DNA of 64,000 bases, from the NCBI RefSeq assembly GCF_030381805.1, contig NZ_JAUDRH010000015.1, forward strand, positions 186,001 through 250,000. The letters run 5' to 3'. Both the position numbers and the translations under genes were made by a program. Positions within the stretch are counted from its first letter, which is position 1; each line of letters begins with the position of its first letter. Shown piece by piece: positions 8,007-17,932 of this stretch. The DNA is from Chlorogloeopsis sp. ULAP01. Lineage in GTDB: Bacteria > Cyanobacteriota > Cyanobacteriia > Cyanobacteriales > Nostocaceae. Below the pieces are notes generated by a model. That model did not search any database, had not been told where the DNA came from, and worked only from the letters and a program-made list of their open reading frames with translations.

Positions 8007-8684
8007 ATGGATCTAAGCGCGACAAGTGCCACTGCTATGAAAGAACCCAGCATGAAAGATCACAAACGACTTCTACTCATTGATGATGACCCCAACCTGA
8101 TTTTGCTGGTGAAGGATTACTTGGAATTTCGGGGATATGAAGTCATCACCGCAGAAAATGGTCGAGAAGCTCTGGAAATTTTAGAGCAGGATATTCCAGA
8201 CATGATCATTTGTGACGTGATGATGCCGGAAATGGACGGTTATACTTTTGTAGAGCAAGTCCGGCAAAACGAACGCACCAGTTGGATTCCCGTTTTATTC
8301 CTTTCGGCTAAGGGACAAAGCGCAGACCGAGTTAAAGGTCTGAATAAAGGTGCTGATGTATACATGGTCAAGCCCTTTGAGCCTGAGGAACTAGTAGCAC
8401 AGGTAGAATCTTCTCTAAAGCAAACCATTCGTTGGAAAGAACATCAGGCAAAAGGAGGGGAGAATGGCTCCCGTATCCAAGTTCCCTTCGATGTACAACT
8501 AACCCCCACAGAATTAAAAGTGGTGCAGTTTGTTGCCAGGGGTTTAGCAAACCGCGAAATTGCTGAAGAATTAAATGTCAGTCAGCGTACAGTTGAAAGC
8601 CATGTGTCCAATATGTTGGGCAAAACCAATCTACACAACCGCACTGAACTAGCGCGGTGGGCGATTGAAAATCAAATGGCATAA
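8007..8684 (+). CDS. NarL/LuxR-family response regulator
   Basis: Response regulator of about 225 residues. The receiver domain has LLLIDDDPN, the phospho-acceptor Asp in IICDVMMPEMDG, and the conserved Lys in YMVKPFEPEE. It is followed by a LuxR-type HTH near the C-terminus (LTPTELKVVQFVARGLANRE, then SQRTVESHVSNML). The start is uncertain: ATGs at 8007, 8037 and 8052 are possible, and an earlier TTG at 7917 adds a basic leader not expected for the family. Similar proteins are conserved in cyanobacteria and are related to plastid Ycf29, but that orthology is an inference. There is no adjacent kinase on the same strand. The minus-strand phosphorelay genes end about 500 bp away. Confidence 0.9.
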   Translation: MDLSATSATAMKEPSMKDHKRLLLIDDDPNLILLVKDYLEFRGYEVITAENGREALEILEQDIPDMIICDVMMPEMDGYTFVEQVRQNERTSWIPVLFLSAKGQSADRVKGLNKGADVYMVKPFEPEELVAQVESSLKQTIRWKEHQAKGGENGSRIQVPFDVQLTPTELKVVQFVARGLANREIAEELNVSQRTVESHVSNMLGKTNLHNRTELARWAIENQMA

Positions 8685-9196
8685 ATAAAGCGTTAAGTCA
8701 TGAGAGTTGAGTTATGAGTAAGTTTTTACTTTACAAACGCATAACTCAAAACTCATAACAGGAGCGTTGATTGGCTCTACTAGTGAATGGATATATCTAG
8801 CTGATTTAATCTAAACTTGAGAATCTGCAAAGTTAGACTTTGTAGTGCCACCTTCAAGCAGCCATATTGTCGCACATACTTGTGAAATTACTGCTCCTCA
8901 TGCAATTTTCTGGGAATGCCAGTATGGATGCTCATCTTGTGGCAACTTTTGGGGATGCTCTGACTGTAATACCCTACCATCTGTAAATTACTTCCTAGCG
9001 AAATCCCCAGTTTCCTCAATATCTATTTCCTACTCTCGATTTTCTTTATTCAATTTATTGAATGTAGTTTTGCCTGTCAAGTTAATTTTGAGGGTTTGTA
9101 GTAAGTACTTTAGTACTTAAAAATTCAGGATCAAAGCCCTGACTACGAACTTTGCGATTCATCAATTTAAATATGACAAACTAGTAGTTTTACTTA
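8685..9196. other. Intergenic region with nested inverted repeats
   Basis: The region lies between two convergent signalling genes. TTGAGTTATG (8707-8716) pairs with CATAACTCAA (8740-8749). The overlapping GTTATGAGT (8711-8719) pairs alternatively with ACTCATAAC (8751-8759). The structure could be a bidirectional terminator. The remainder has no gene I can support. A 91-codon frame at 8845-9120 is Ser/Cys-rich and lacks family resemblance. Confidence 0.45.
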
Positions 9197-10573
9197 TTAA
9201 TCTATTTTTATTGGAATTTCAATGATAAATTCGGTTCCGTATGCAGGTTCAGACTTAACGAAAATTTTGCCCTGATGCTTATCAATAATTTGACCGCTAA
9301 TTGCTAATCCTATGCCTGTGCCTTTATTTACTGGCTTAGTCGTAAAAAATGGCTCGAAGATTTTACTTTGGTTTTCTAGCTCAATTCCCGGCCCATTGTC
9401 TTGAATTATAACTCTAATATATTTTTCATCAATTGTTTCCGTCTGAATCAAAATGTGTTTATTTTCTTGTTCTTCTTGCTCTAGCAAAGCATCGATCGCA
9501 TTACTAATAATATTCATAAATACCTGGTTAAGTTGGGCTGGATAACATTCAACTAATGGTAAATCTTCGTATTTCTTATGAACTGCTATTTTTCCTTTAT
9601 AACGATGGCTTAAAATTAATAAATTACTATCGATACCGTCATTAATATTAACTGCTATTTTTTCAGAGTTGTCTAATCGTGAAAAATTTCGTAATGACTT
9701 AACTATTTCACGAATGCGTTCAGTCCCTAACTTCATTGATGAAAGTATTTTGGGAGCATCTTCAATAATAAAATCAAGATTATTTTCTGTAATATACTCC
9801 TCAATATCATTAGATGTATGGGAATATTCTTTTTGATAGAGTTTAATTAAATTTAGTAGATATTCAATATAGTTATTTAGATGTTGGAAATTACCATGAA
9901 TAAAGTTAATAGGATTATTAATTTCATGAGTTATTCCTGCTAACATCCTGCCCAAACTCGACATTTTCTCAGTTTGAACCAATTGCATCTGGGCTGCTTT
10001 TAATTCCTGTAAAGTATTCTCTAATTGCTGTGCTTGAAGTTGGGCAGTAGTAGTTGTATGAGTGAGTGCTTTGAGATTGTTATATGCTCTGGAATGATAG
10101 CGAATACGGGCTATTAGCTCTACTGAATCAGGTAATTTGATCAGATAATCATTTGCGCCTGTAGCAAACGCATCTGCTTTTACCAGTGATTCTTTTTGAC
10201 TAGATAACATGACGATTGGAATGTCCTGAGTTGCTGGATGAACTCGAAACCAACGCAACAGCATTAATCCATCGATTTCTGGCATCACTAGATCCAGAAG
10301 AATTACTGTAGGGGAAATCTCTATGGCCTTTTGAATTGCCTGAGTAGGTTCACTAATGAAGTGCAGGGAAATATCTGTTTCTGGCTCCATTATTCTACGG
10401 ATAGCCTCACCGATAATTACTTGATCGTCGATGAGCAGAACTGTTACTGCTGGTATATTAAGGTCTAAAACAGATAAAAAACTTTGCGAATTTTGTGATT
10501 GACTTTTATCATGTGTTAATGGTTTTACTACTTTCTTAGATACCCTATCTAAGGTTTGTGTTTGCAGATGCAT
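9197..10573 (-). CDS. Receiver-histidine kinase (REC-HisKA-HATPase), output of the chemosensory operon
   Basis: A 458-residue protein from the ATG at 10571-10573, which has an AGGAG Shine-Dalgarno 7 bp upstream. The receiver spans about residues 40-160 (VLLIDDQ, phospho-Asp in VILLDLVMPE, conserved Lys-Leu at IKLPDS). A coiled coil follows (about 165-205, LQAQQLENTLQELKAAQMQL). The HisKA domain has His in GITHEINNPINFIHGN. The ATPase has N box NIISNAIDALLE, G1 DNGPGI, F box EPFFTTK and G2 GTGIGLAI. No membrane segment. It is the last gene of the cluster, 154 bp after cheB. It occupies the place of the diguanylate cyclase WspR in Wsp systems, so CheA probably phosphorylates its receiver, which may control its own kinase. 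The next partner is not in the window. Confidence 0.9.
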   Translation of the reverse strand: MHLQTQTLDRVSKKVVKPLTHDKSQSQNSQSFLSVLDLNIPAVTVLLIDDQVIIGEAIRRIMEPETDISLHFISEPTQAIQKAIEISPTVILLDLVMPEIDGLMLLRWFRVHPATQDIPIVMLSSQKESLVKADAFATGANDYLIKLPDSVELIARIRYHSRAYNNLKALTHTTTTAQLQAQQLENTLQELKAAQMQLVQTEKMSSLGRMLAGITHEINNPINFIHGNFQHLNNYIEYLLNLIKLYQKEYSHTSNDIEEYITENNLDFIIEDAPKILSSMKLGTERIREIVKSLRNFSRLDNSEKIAVNINDGIDSNLLILSHRYKGKIAVHKKYEDLPLVECYPAQLNQVFMNIISNAIDALLEQEEQENKHILIQTETIDEKYIRVIIQDNGPGIELENQSKIFEPFFTTKPVNKGTGIGLAISGQIIDKHQGKIFVKSEPAYGTEFIIEIPIKID

Positions 10574-10769
10574 ACTACAACTCCTGATATTGCGAGTTGA
10601 ACCGTAAGGACTCAATATTAAAAAATTAATTATAAATAATATTCAAAGAATATGTAATCATTGAAATCCCCTAAATTAACCGATAATGTGCGTTTTTTAA
10701 TTTTAAAAATTGTAATGTTTGAATAGTATATTTAGTTTAAAATAAGTATAAAAATGAGTTACAAAATGT

Positions 10770-11795
10770 TTAGTAAATAGATAAATATTTGACACAGGTT
10801 GAGGCGATCGCTTCCACAGGCAAAACTTCTATTGCTGCTCCTAAATCTACTGCTGCTTTGGGCATACCATAAACAACGCAAGTTTTTTCGTCTTGGGCAA
10901 TGGTATGCCAACCTGCTTGCCGCAATAAGCTTAAACCGCGAGCACCATCCCCACCCATGCCTGTTAGCAGTATGCCAATTCCCTTGTTTGTCCAATGCCT
11001 AGCTACACTGCTGAAGAAAACATCAACTGATGGGCGGTAAAAACAATCAACAGGTTCTTGGCTATAGTCAAGCGTCAAGTTTGGACGCATCATCAAATGA
11101 TGGTTTGTACCAGCAACCAAAACTTTTCCTGGTTCTGGCAAACAGCCAACAGATGCAAGCCTAACTGATAAAGAAGTTTGTTCGTTCAACCAGTTAGCCA
11201 AACTTGGTGCAAACTGGGCATCTAGGTGCTGGACAATAAGGATTGCAGCCTGAAAATTCTGCTGGGAAAATTGAGAAAGAATTGTTGTTAATGCTCTAGG
11301 GCCACCAGTGGAAGCACCAATTACAATCAGTGGAGGCAGTTGGTTGAGATTGTGGCTAGGTGCAGACGCTGTGCTACATAACAATTGCTGGCGCGAAGAT
11401 TTACCAAGTAATCGGGCGATAGTGGCTATTTTCTGCAATAATCCATAATTATTCTCAGGCGAAAAATCGTAACTCCATACAGGTGTATTGATCGCGTCTA
11501 AAGCTCCATAACCGATCGCCTCAAAAACTTGAGCTGCATAGCGATTAATACTAGCAGTTACCATCAAAATTGCACAAGGAGATTGGCTCATAATTCGTTT
11601 TGTGGCTTCTACTCCATCCATTCTGGGCATGAGTACATCCATCAAAATTAAATCGGGGGTATCTGCTGCACATTTCCCGACAGCTTCTACACCATCGTAG
11701 GCAACCCACGCCAACTTGTAATTTGGCTGTTTTTTGACTATCCGACGCATTGTCTCCACTGCCATGAGCGTATCGTTAACGATGGCAATCCTCAT
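10770..11795 (-). CDS. cheB: Chemotaxis-type protein-glutamate methylesterase CheB (WspF-like)
   Basis: A 341-residue CheB. The receiver opens with MRIAIVND, an Asn-Asp pair as in WspF rather than Asp-Asp, and has Asp53 in LILMDVLMPRMDG. The methylesterase domain begins near residue 160 with catalytic Ser in GASTGG, His in IVQHLDAQFAP and Asp in LTGMGGDGA. It removes methyl groups from receptor glutamates and resets the MCP. Its ATG starts 3 bp after the cheA stop, so the two are translated together. It looks intact although the cognate methyltransferase and receptor genes upstream are broken. Confidence 0.94.
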   Translation of the reverse strand: MRIAIVNDTLMAVETMRRIVKKQPNYKLAWVAYDGVEAVGKCAADTPDLILMDVLMPRMDGVEATKRIMSQSPCAILMVTASINRYAAQVFEAIGYGALDAINTPVWSYDFSPENNYGLLQKIATIARLLGKSSRQQLLCSTASAPSHNLNQLPPLIVIGASTGGPRALTTILSQFSQQNFQAAILIVQHLDAQFAPSLANWLNEQTSLSVRLASVGCLPEPGKVLVAGTNHHLMMRPNLTLDYSQEPVDCFYRPSVDVFFSSVARHWTNKGIGILLTGMGGDGARGLSLLRQAGWHTIAQDEKTCVVYGMPKAAVDLGAAIEVLPVEAIASTCVKYLSIY

Positions 11796-11798
11796 GCT

Positions 11799-14120
11799 TT
11801 AAGCCTCTCCAATCAAGTCAATCACTGCTTGCACCAGTCTATTATCATGAAAGTGGCTCTTGGTTAGATAATAATCTGCACCTACTTCTAATCCTTGCAG
11901 TCGGTCTTCTTCTCGGTCTTTGTATGAAACAATAATCACAGGAGTATGCTTCAAATTAGCATGGGTTTTAATCTGGCTTGTAAGTTCAAAGCCATTCATG
12001 CGGGGCATATCAATATCAGTCACCACTAAGTCATAATCTCCACTGCGTACCGTGTTCCAAGCATCGATACCATTGACGGCAACTTCAACTTTGTAACCTT
12101 TGTTTTCTAAGAGTTTGCGTTCCATTTCGCGGACTGTGATCGAATCATCAACCACTAGTATTCGCTTGTAGGTTGTGGTAATAGCTTGATGGTGAGACTG
12201 ATTGACTTGATTGATTTGTTTGGTAGAGAGAACTTTGGCAATAGAACGTACCAAATCCTCCACATCTACAATCAATACTGGAGAACCATCGTCCATCAAA
12301 GAAGCAGCACTAATGTTGGGAACTTTGCCCAAACGCGGGTTTAAAGGACGTACTACTAAATTGCGCTCACCCAAAAACCGATCAATAACCAATCCATAAA
12401 TACTTTGGCGATCGCTAAGTATGATCGCACTCAGCCATTCAGAATGGGTAGGAGATGATGGCAATTCCAAAACTTGATGTGCAGAGATTAATTGCACGGG
12501 CTGATGATTGAGCATAAAAAAGGGCTGATTTTCTGATAACTGAATATCAGATCTAGATAAAACCACTACTCGCTCAATATGAGTCAATCCAAATGCATAG
12601 GGTTCGTTAGCAATTTCCACTAGCAGGGTACGAATCACAGACAGCGTTAGCGGCAATTGCAAAGAAAAAGTCATGCCATTTCCCACAGAGGAAATAGCCC
12701 GCATAATTCCGCCTAATTGGCGCACAGTACTATAGGCAATATCCAGCCCTACCCCCCGCCCAGAAATCTCAGTCACGTTCTTGGCAGTGGAAAAACCGGG
12801 TAGAAATAGAAATTCCATCAGTTCTGCTTCTGAGAGTTGAACAGCCATTTCTGCATTTGTCAATTGTTTATTGACAATTTCTTGACGCAAAATTTCTGGT
12901 TCAATTCCCCGCCCATCATCGCTGACGGCAATAAACAGCATTCCGGCGCGATGGAGAACTTCAACTCGGATTGTGCCTACTTCTTTTTTACCTGCTGCTA
13001 AACGTTCCTGAGGTGACTCAATACCGTGATCGATCGCATTTCGCAGGATCTGGGTGAGTGGTGCTTCTAGGCGTTCGAGAATATCTCGATCCAACAAGGT
13101 AGACTTGCCGATAATTTCTAAGTTCACTTGTTTGCCCAACTTTTTTGCCACATCGCGCACCATGCGGGGAAAACCTTGTCCTCCCTCCTCAAACTGACAC
13201 ATCCGAGTGGTGACGACTTGCCGATACAAGTGATCGGCAAGGTTGACAGAACGTTGGGAAAACAATTCCAATTCATTTTGGCGATCGCCTAAGATTTGGC
13301 GACATTCGCTAGCTTTTTGACGCGCCAGACTTAAAATTTCTTTGACATGGCTGTTAATACCCTGTTGACTTAGCAATACCTCTAACTTTTCTAATAAACC
13401 AGACAACTCTGTCTGAGAACCTTTCAATTGCAATAAAGAGTTGGCAAATGGCTCTAACCAGTTTGCTTCAACTAACGACTCTCCCGCTAATGCCATTAAG
13501 TGATTGAGATTGTCGGTACTCACGCGCATAACTGAGTTGTAGTTAGTCCGTAATTCTTCAGTGGTGGTGGGTGCAGATAAAGAGTGACTACTTTGGGGAA
13601 TCTCATTCGCGGCTGGTGGCAACTGGGTGACTAAATCTGTTGTCGGTAATGGATAAATATCTGTGACAGAAGAATCGGGAACATTTAAAATTTGGCTAGA
13701 AAGAAGGGGTACTACCTCGTGAGTTTGGAGCTGAGTAATTTCTGCGATCAGGGATTGAATTTGCAGTTCTCGATCAATATTGGGGTTCGTGATACAAACC
13801 TCAGCTATATGCAAGAGCATATCTGCTCCTTGCAAAAACACATCAATAGCATCGGGATTCAGACAAATTTTACCTGCTTGAGCTGCGGCAAAACAGTCTT
13901 CCATCGTATGCACAAGAGAGACTACATTATCCATCTGGACAATTCGTGCTGCTCCTTTGATCGAGTGGGCTGCCCGCATTAAAGCTGCTAGTTCTGCTTT
14001 GGGGTGGGGGTTCCTCTCCAGTGCCAACAGGCTATTATTCATGGCAGCAACCTGAGCCTTGACTTCCATACTGAATAAATCAAGTAAGGAAAAATTGCTA
14101 AAGTCTAATTCTTTGTTCAT
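11799..14120 (-). CDS. cheA: Hybrid chemotaxis histidine kinase CheA with C-terminal receiver (WspE-like)
   Basis: 773 residues. The HPt domain has phospho-His52 in AAHSIKGAARI. A Gln/Ser/Thr linker runs to about residue 190. The dimerisation domain follows, then the kinase core (N box NAIDHGIESPQ, G1 DDGRGIEP, G2 GRGVGLD), a CheW-like coupling domain and a C-terminal receiver (ILVVDDSITVRE, phospho-Asp in LVVTDIDMPRMNG). Fused receivers of this kind are typical of Wsp/FrzE-type, non-flagellar systems. The ATG overlaps the stop of the upstream cheW (ATGA). The gene is intact. It should be activated by the MCP-CheW array and pass phosphate to its own receiver, to CheB and probably to the downstream REC-kinase. 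Confidence 0.95.
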   Translation of the reverse strand: MNKELDFSNFSLLDLFSMEVKAQVAAMNNSLLALERNPHPKAELAALMRAAHSIKGAARIVQMDNVVSLVHTMEDCFAAAQAGKICLNPDAIDVFLQGADMLLHIAEVCITNPNIDRELQIQSLIAEITQLQTHEVVPLLSSQILNVPDSSVTDIYPLPTTDLVTQLPPAANEIPQSSHSLSAPTTTEELRTNYNSVMRVSTDNLNHLMALAGESLVEANWLEPFANSLLQLKGSQTELSGLLEKLEVLLSQQGINSHVKEILSLARQKASECRQILGDRQNELELFSQRSVNLADHLYRQVVTTRMCQFEEGGQGFPRMVRDVAKKLGKQVNLEIIGKSTLLDRDILERLEAPLTQILRNAIDHGIESPQERLAAGKKEVGTIRVEVLHRAGMLFIAVSDDGRGIEPEILRQEIVNKQLTNAEMAVQLSEAELMEFLFLPGFSTAKNVTEISGRGVGLDIAYSTVRQLGGIMRAISSVGNGMTFSLQLPLTLSVIRTLLVEIANEPYAFGLTHIERVVVLSRSDIQLSENQPFFMLNHQPVQLISAHQVLELPSSPTHSEWLSAIILSDRQSIYGLVIDRFLGERNLVVRPLNPRLGKVPNISAASLMDDGSPVLIVDVEDLVRSIAKVLSTKQINQVNQSHHQAITTTYKRILVVDDSITVREMERKLLENKGYKVEVAVNGIDAWNTVRSGDYDLVVTDIDMPRMNGFELTSQIKTHANLKHTPVIIVSYKDREEDRLQGLEVGADYYLTKSHFHDNRLVQAVIDLIGEA

Positions 14121-14902
14121 GGCAGCACCTTTCTCGCCAAGGTGGCAAATATAAGTTCTTCATCTAGATAGGTAACGCTGCGAGTATGCCAGGTGAATAA
14201 GCCTTTGGCATAAGTTTGACTTGTGGCTGTTAGAGAATTAGGAGCGTTTTTTAACTCATATTGGTGAAATTTATGTAATCCGTAGAGTTCATCCACAGCA
14301 AACACCCAAGCATTACCCGCTTGTTCTATTACCACCATGCGTTGATAAACTACTGGGCTGATTGTTGCTCCTGGGCGATCGCTATTTTCTAAATTTAGAA
14401 AGTGGCTTAATGAGATACACATATGCAACTCACCTCGGATATTCACCAATCCCCATAGAATCTGGTTGCTGCGATGAGGTAAAGAATGAATTACCTTGGG
14501 TGGGGTAGTTTCCTTCAAAACTTGGGCAGATAGAGCTAGCCATTCTTGTTGCAGGCGAAAAATCACAACTGTCAGTGCGACTTCAACGTTGATGCCATCA
14601 GCAATGGGAGAGTCTTGTGAGGAAATTACCGATTTTTTTTCTACCTTAGCGCTAGATTGAGCGACTAACTGAGTCCATTATTGGCGGTAGTTATTGGGTA
14701 CACAACGCTCTAGCAGTTGATGCCCACCAGCAGAATAGATGGGACAATTACGGCAGTGAATGAAATTTGATAATTCTGGGCAGGAGCGATCGCCCATAAT
14801 GCCAATGATATTCCAGCAATGATAAATATCAGATGAAACAGTAATAGTATCCATAAAAAGCTGCTGAGAAAAGCAAGTATATCTTGTTATTTGCTTTTTC
14901 AC
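14117..14902 (-). pseudogene. cheW: WspD-like CheW with N-terminal Cys motif, split by a stop codon
   Basis: One frame runs from the GTG at 14900-14902 to the TGA at 14117-14119, broken only by a TAA at 14678-14680. The N-terminal part has a C-x11-C-x8-C-x2-C pattern (CWNIIGIMGDRSC, then HCRNCPIYS), as seen in WspD proteins, and may bind metal. Reading continues after the stop as WTQLVAQS and reaches the CheW domain (FRLQQEWLALSAQVLKET, ILWGLVNIRGELHMCISL, VFAVDELYGLHKF). CAA or GAA to TAA is a likely change. A GTG at 14564-14566 could still start a bare CheW domain of 149 residues. If so, the scaffold survives without its Cys domain. The 3' end overlaps cheA by ATGA. Confidence 0.8.
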
Positions 14903-14905
14903 TCA

Positions 14906-16593
14906 TCAAATAGGACTACTATATAACTGTGATGGCATAAGTTCACTCAGAGTGTGAGTTGAATTTTCTGCCACAATTTTGAAACGAGAAATTTCTTGAC
15001 GCAGCCCATTAGCAACTTGATTGAGTTGGGCGATCGCACTATTAATTTCTCTCAATGAATCCGCAGTTTGTATCGAGGTACTGCTTAACTGCACCATCGC
15101 ATCACTAATTTGCTGTGCTCCCTGTGACTGAGTTTCCATCCCCTCATTTACAGCTTCAAATTGCGGTGTTAAATCTTGCACTTGTTCAATAACTTGCCCA
15201 ATTTGTGAACCAATCCGGGCAACATCTTCTACTGTCCTTCCCACCTCAGTAGCAAATTTATCCATCTCCATCACGCCTGTAGACACCGAGGATTGCATTT
15301 GCTTAACCATTTGCTCAATATCAAGAGTAGCGACTGCGGTTTGATCAGCCAAACGACGAATTTCTCTAGCGACAACGGCAAAACCCAATCCATACTCTCC
15401 GGCTTTTTCCGCCTCAATTGCAGCATTTAATGAGAGCAAATTGGTTTGATCTGCCACTTTGGTAATCGTCACCACGATACTGTTAATGTTATTTGCTTTT
15501 TCACTGATTACTCCCAATCGTGTAGCAATATTATTGGTAGCTTCTATAAGTTGACGCATAGTAGTTTCCATACGAATTAAATCTTTTTGGCTATCGCTGG
15601 CTTTTATAGTTGTAGTTTGCGACGTCATAGCCACTTTTTCCATTGTTTTCAATAATTCTCTAGAGGTAGCAGATATTTCTTTGGCTGCGGCTGCTACTTC
15701 ATTAGTAGAGGCTACCTGTTCGGTGATCGTTGCTTCCAATTGCTTGCCAGAAGCCGCTATTTGCGTAGTTGAGCTACTTACCTGAATACCTGATTGCTGT
15801 AGTTTACGGATGAGGTTATTCAGACTATGAGTCATAGTTTTAAAGGCTTTTAATAATTGCCCGATTTCGTCCTTATTTTGTGATACATCTTCAGCAATAA
15901 ATGAAGTTAAATCACCAACTGAGATTTTTTCTGCCACTTTTATAGCTGTAGAAACTCTATTACCTAGAAATTTTGCAATTAATAAAGTGGCGATAGCTGC
16001 AATTATTAAAGATAATATTGAAAAAGCTAATGATAATACAGTCAAAAAATTGATAGTAACTCTAGTTGAATCTAGACTTTTTCCAAGAATTTCTTCTTCT
16101 CTATTATTAAAATTATCATTAATGATTTTAAAATTATTCATGAATTCCCGACTCTGATTCAAGTAATTAATTATTACTTTTTTGGGATTATCAATATTAT
16201 CAAAATTGATAAGTAGTTGTTGAACTTTAAAATTAAATTCCTCCTCTAGTTCCTTCATCTTTTGCAATCTTTCTGGGCGGTGTCTTCAACAACATTGACT
16301 GCAAGTTTTAATGCCTCCTGAAATTTCTGTCTATCCTTAGCATATATTTCTAGTATTTCCTTTTTTTCTTCTGGAGCGAGTAAATATCGGCGAATTATTC
16401 GATCCATATCTGTAATATTTAAAATCATCTTATCTGTTTCAACAATTGCAGTAGATGAAATACCGATTTGTCTAAATGTTCCTCCCGCTTGATTAGAAGT
16501 TAAATAAACCATGCCACAAAATAAAAAAATTAAGGATGTAGGAATAGAAAATCCAAGTAAAGTCAAGTCTCTAAATTTCCAGTTATTGAGCAT
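14906..16593 (-). pseudogene. Methyl-accepting chemoreceptor (WspA-like), frameshifted
   Basis: The receptor starts at the ATG at 16591-16593, preceded by a strong AGGAGG Shine-Dalgarno. TM1 is near residues 10-33, followed by a periplasmic four-helix sensor (DMDRIIRRYLLAPEEKKEIL). The first frame ends at a stop after VVEDTAQKDCKR. The continuation (LQKMKELEEEF) is in another frame. Adding one base to the AAA at 16270-16272 restores TAQKRLQKMKE. After the join come TM2 (TINFLTVLSLAFSILSLII), a HAMP domain, and the signalling hairpin with EAEKAGEYGLGFAVVAREI. There is no C-terminal CheR-binding pentapeptide. The frameshift removes the output domain from the initiated product. Sequencing error at a short A-run is the main alternative. 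Confidence 0.85.
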
Positions 16594-16695
16594 TTTAATT
16601 TTTCCTCCTGACAAAGGTATTAAAAACAATTTCTTTCCCCATATTTCCCAAATAAGATATGAGATTAACAATTAGTTTCTTCCAGCAATTCATAT

Positions 16696-17932
16696 CTATT
16701 TCTGCATTCGCTGAATTCGTCGCCATAAGAGAGTTGCGCTACCCACGTCTCCCTGATTTTCCCTAAGTAATGCCAGATGAATGAGTGCATCTTGATGCGA
16801 AGGTTGCAGATAGATTGCCTTGCGAAAAGACTGTGCAGCTTGTTCATCTTGCCCCATTGCTTGCTGCACCTGCCCCAACAGGACATATGCCTCGGCACAA
16901 TCAGGATTTTGGCTAAGATAGTGTTGACATAATTGATTTGCCTCGTCTAACTTACCTTGATCGGCTATTATTTTTGCTGTTTCTAAGAAGTTCGTCTCGG
17001 AATCTTTTACGAGATTTTGAGTTTCTATATTGACACTTAGCTGGGAAGAAAGTTTATCTGGGATGGATTTTTTCTGATCGCTGGCACGATGACTTTTGGC
17101 AAAATTTCTGTTGCCGTATGGTAGCGAAACAGGAGACACAGTTGACTTACGATAGGTAAAAGCTCCGGGGTAACGAACTGGAGTAAATCTAGTATTAAGC
17201 AGCAATCCAGCTTCTGCATGCCCCACAGACAACAACCCTCCTTGGGTAAGCAATTTTTCTAAAACTTTAATAGTGTGCTGTTTAGTTGCCCAATTGAAAT
17301 AAATCAGCAAGTTGCGGCAAAAGACAACATCATAAGGCTGCATTCCAGCTAGAAAATTAGCAGCAGCTAAATTATCGTGGATAAAATTAACCATGTTTCT
17401 CACTTGTTCGCACAGTTGATATCCTGTCTGTGTTGGTTGAAAGTAGCGCTCCTGAAAATAGAGATTGCTGCCACGAAATGAGTTCTTGTTGTACATTCCT
17501 CTTTGAGCAATCCGCAGACAGTGTTTACTAATATCAACGGCATCAATATGAACTTTGGTAGAACTCAAACCAACTTCTAACAAAGACATAGCGATTGAAT
17601 ACGGCTCTTCACCTGTGGAACAAGGTATGCTGAGAACTCGCAGAATGCGCCCAGATTGGGATGGAAACCATTCAGACTGGATGTAAATTTTTCAGAAAAG
17701 CAAACGCTTTTTGCTCTCGGAAAAACCATGTTTCTGGAACAACGATGCTTTCAATTAGTGCTTGCCATTCCTCACTAGAATTTTGTAAATGCTCCAGGTA
17801 AGTTGTTATATTGGTGATCGCACAATCTGCCATCCGCCGCTCAATTGTTCTTTGGATATGATGAGAACCAATTGAGTTTGCATCTAAACCTATCTTTTCA
17901 CTCAGTAAACTTTCGATGCCAGATTGTGTCAT
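16696..17932 (-). pseudogene. cheR: CheR methyltransferase with C-terminal TPRs (WspC-like), frameshifted
   Basis: Start ATG at 17930-17932 overlaps the upstream cheW stop. The N-terminal CheR helices (IQRTIERRMADCAI, VVPETWFFREQKAF) end at a stop at 17672-17674. Deleting one A from the A5 run (complement of 17688-17692) joins them to IQSEWFPSQSGRILRVLSIP and CSTGEEPYSIAMSLLE, the SAM-binding motif. Downstream are DAVDISKHCL, DVVFCRNLLIYF and SVGHAEAG. The last 100 residues hold TPRs (EANQLCQHYLSQNP, AYVLLGQVQQAMG). CheR methylates receptor glutamates. As written, the initiated product lacks the SAM site. The internal MSLLEVGL start would also lack the CSTGEEPYS motif, so neither product should be active. 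Confidence 0.85.

Noticed and set aside
8845..9120. 91-codon Ser/Cys-rich frame after the response regulator
   Set aside because: GTG start, no Shine-Dalgarno, no domain resemblance; composition fits chance translation.
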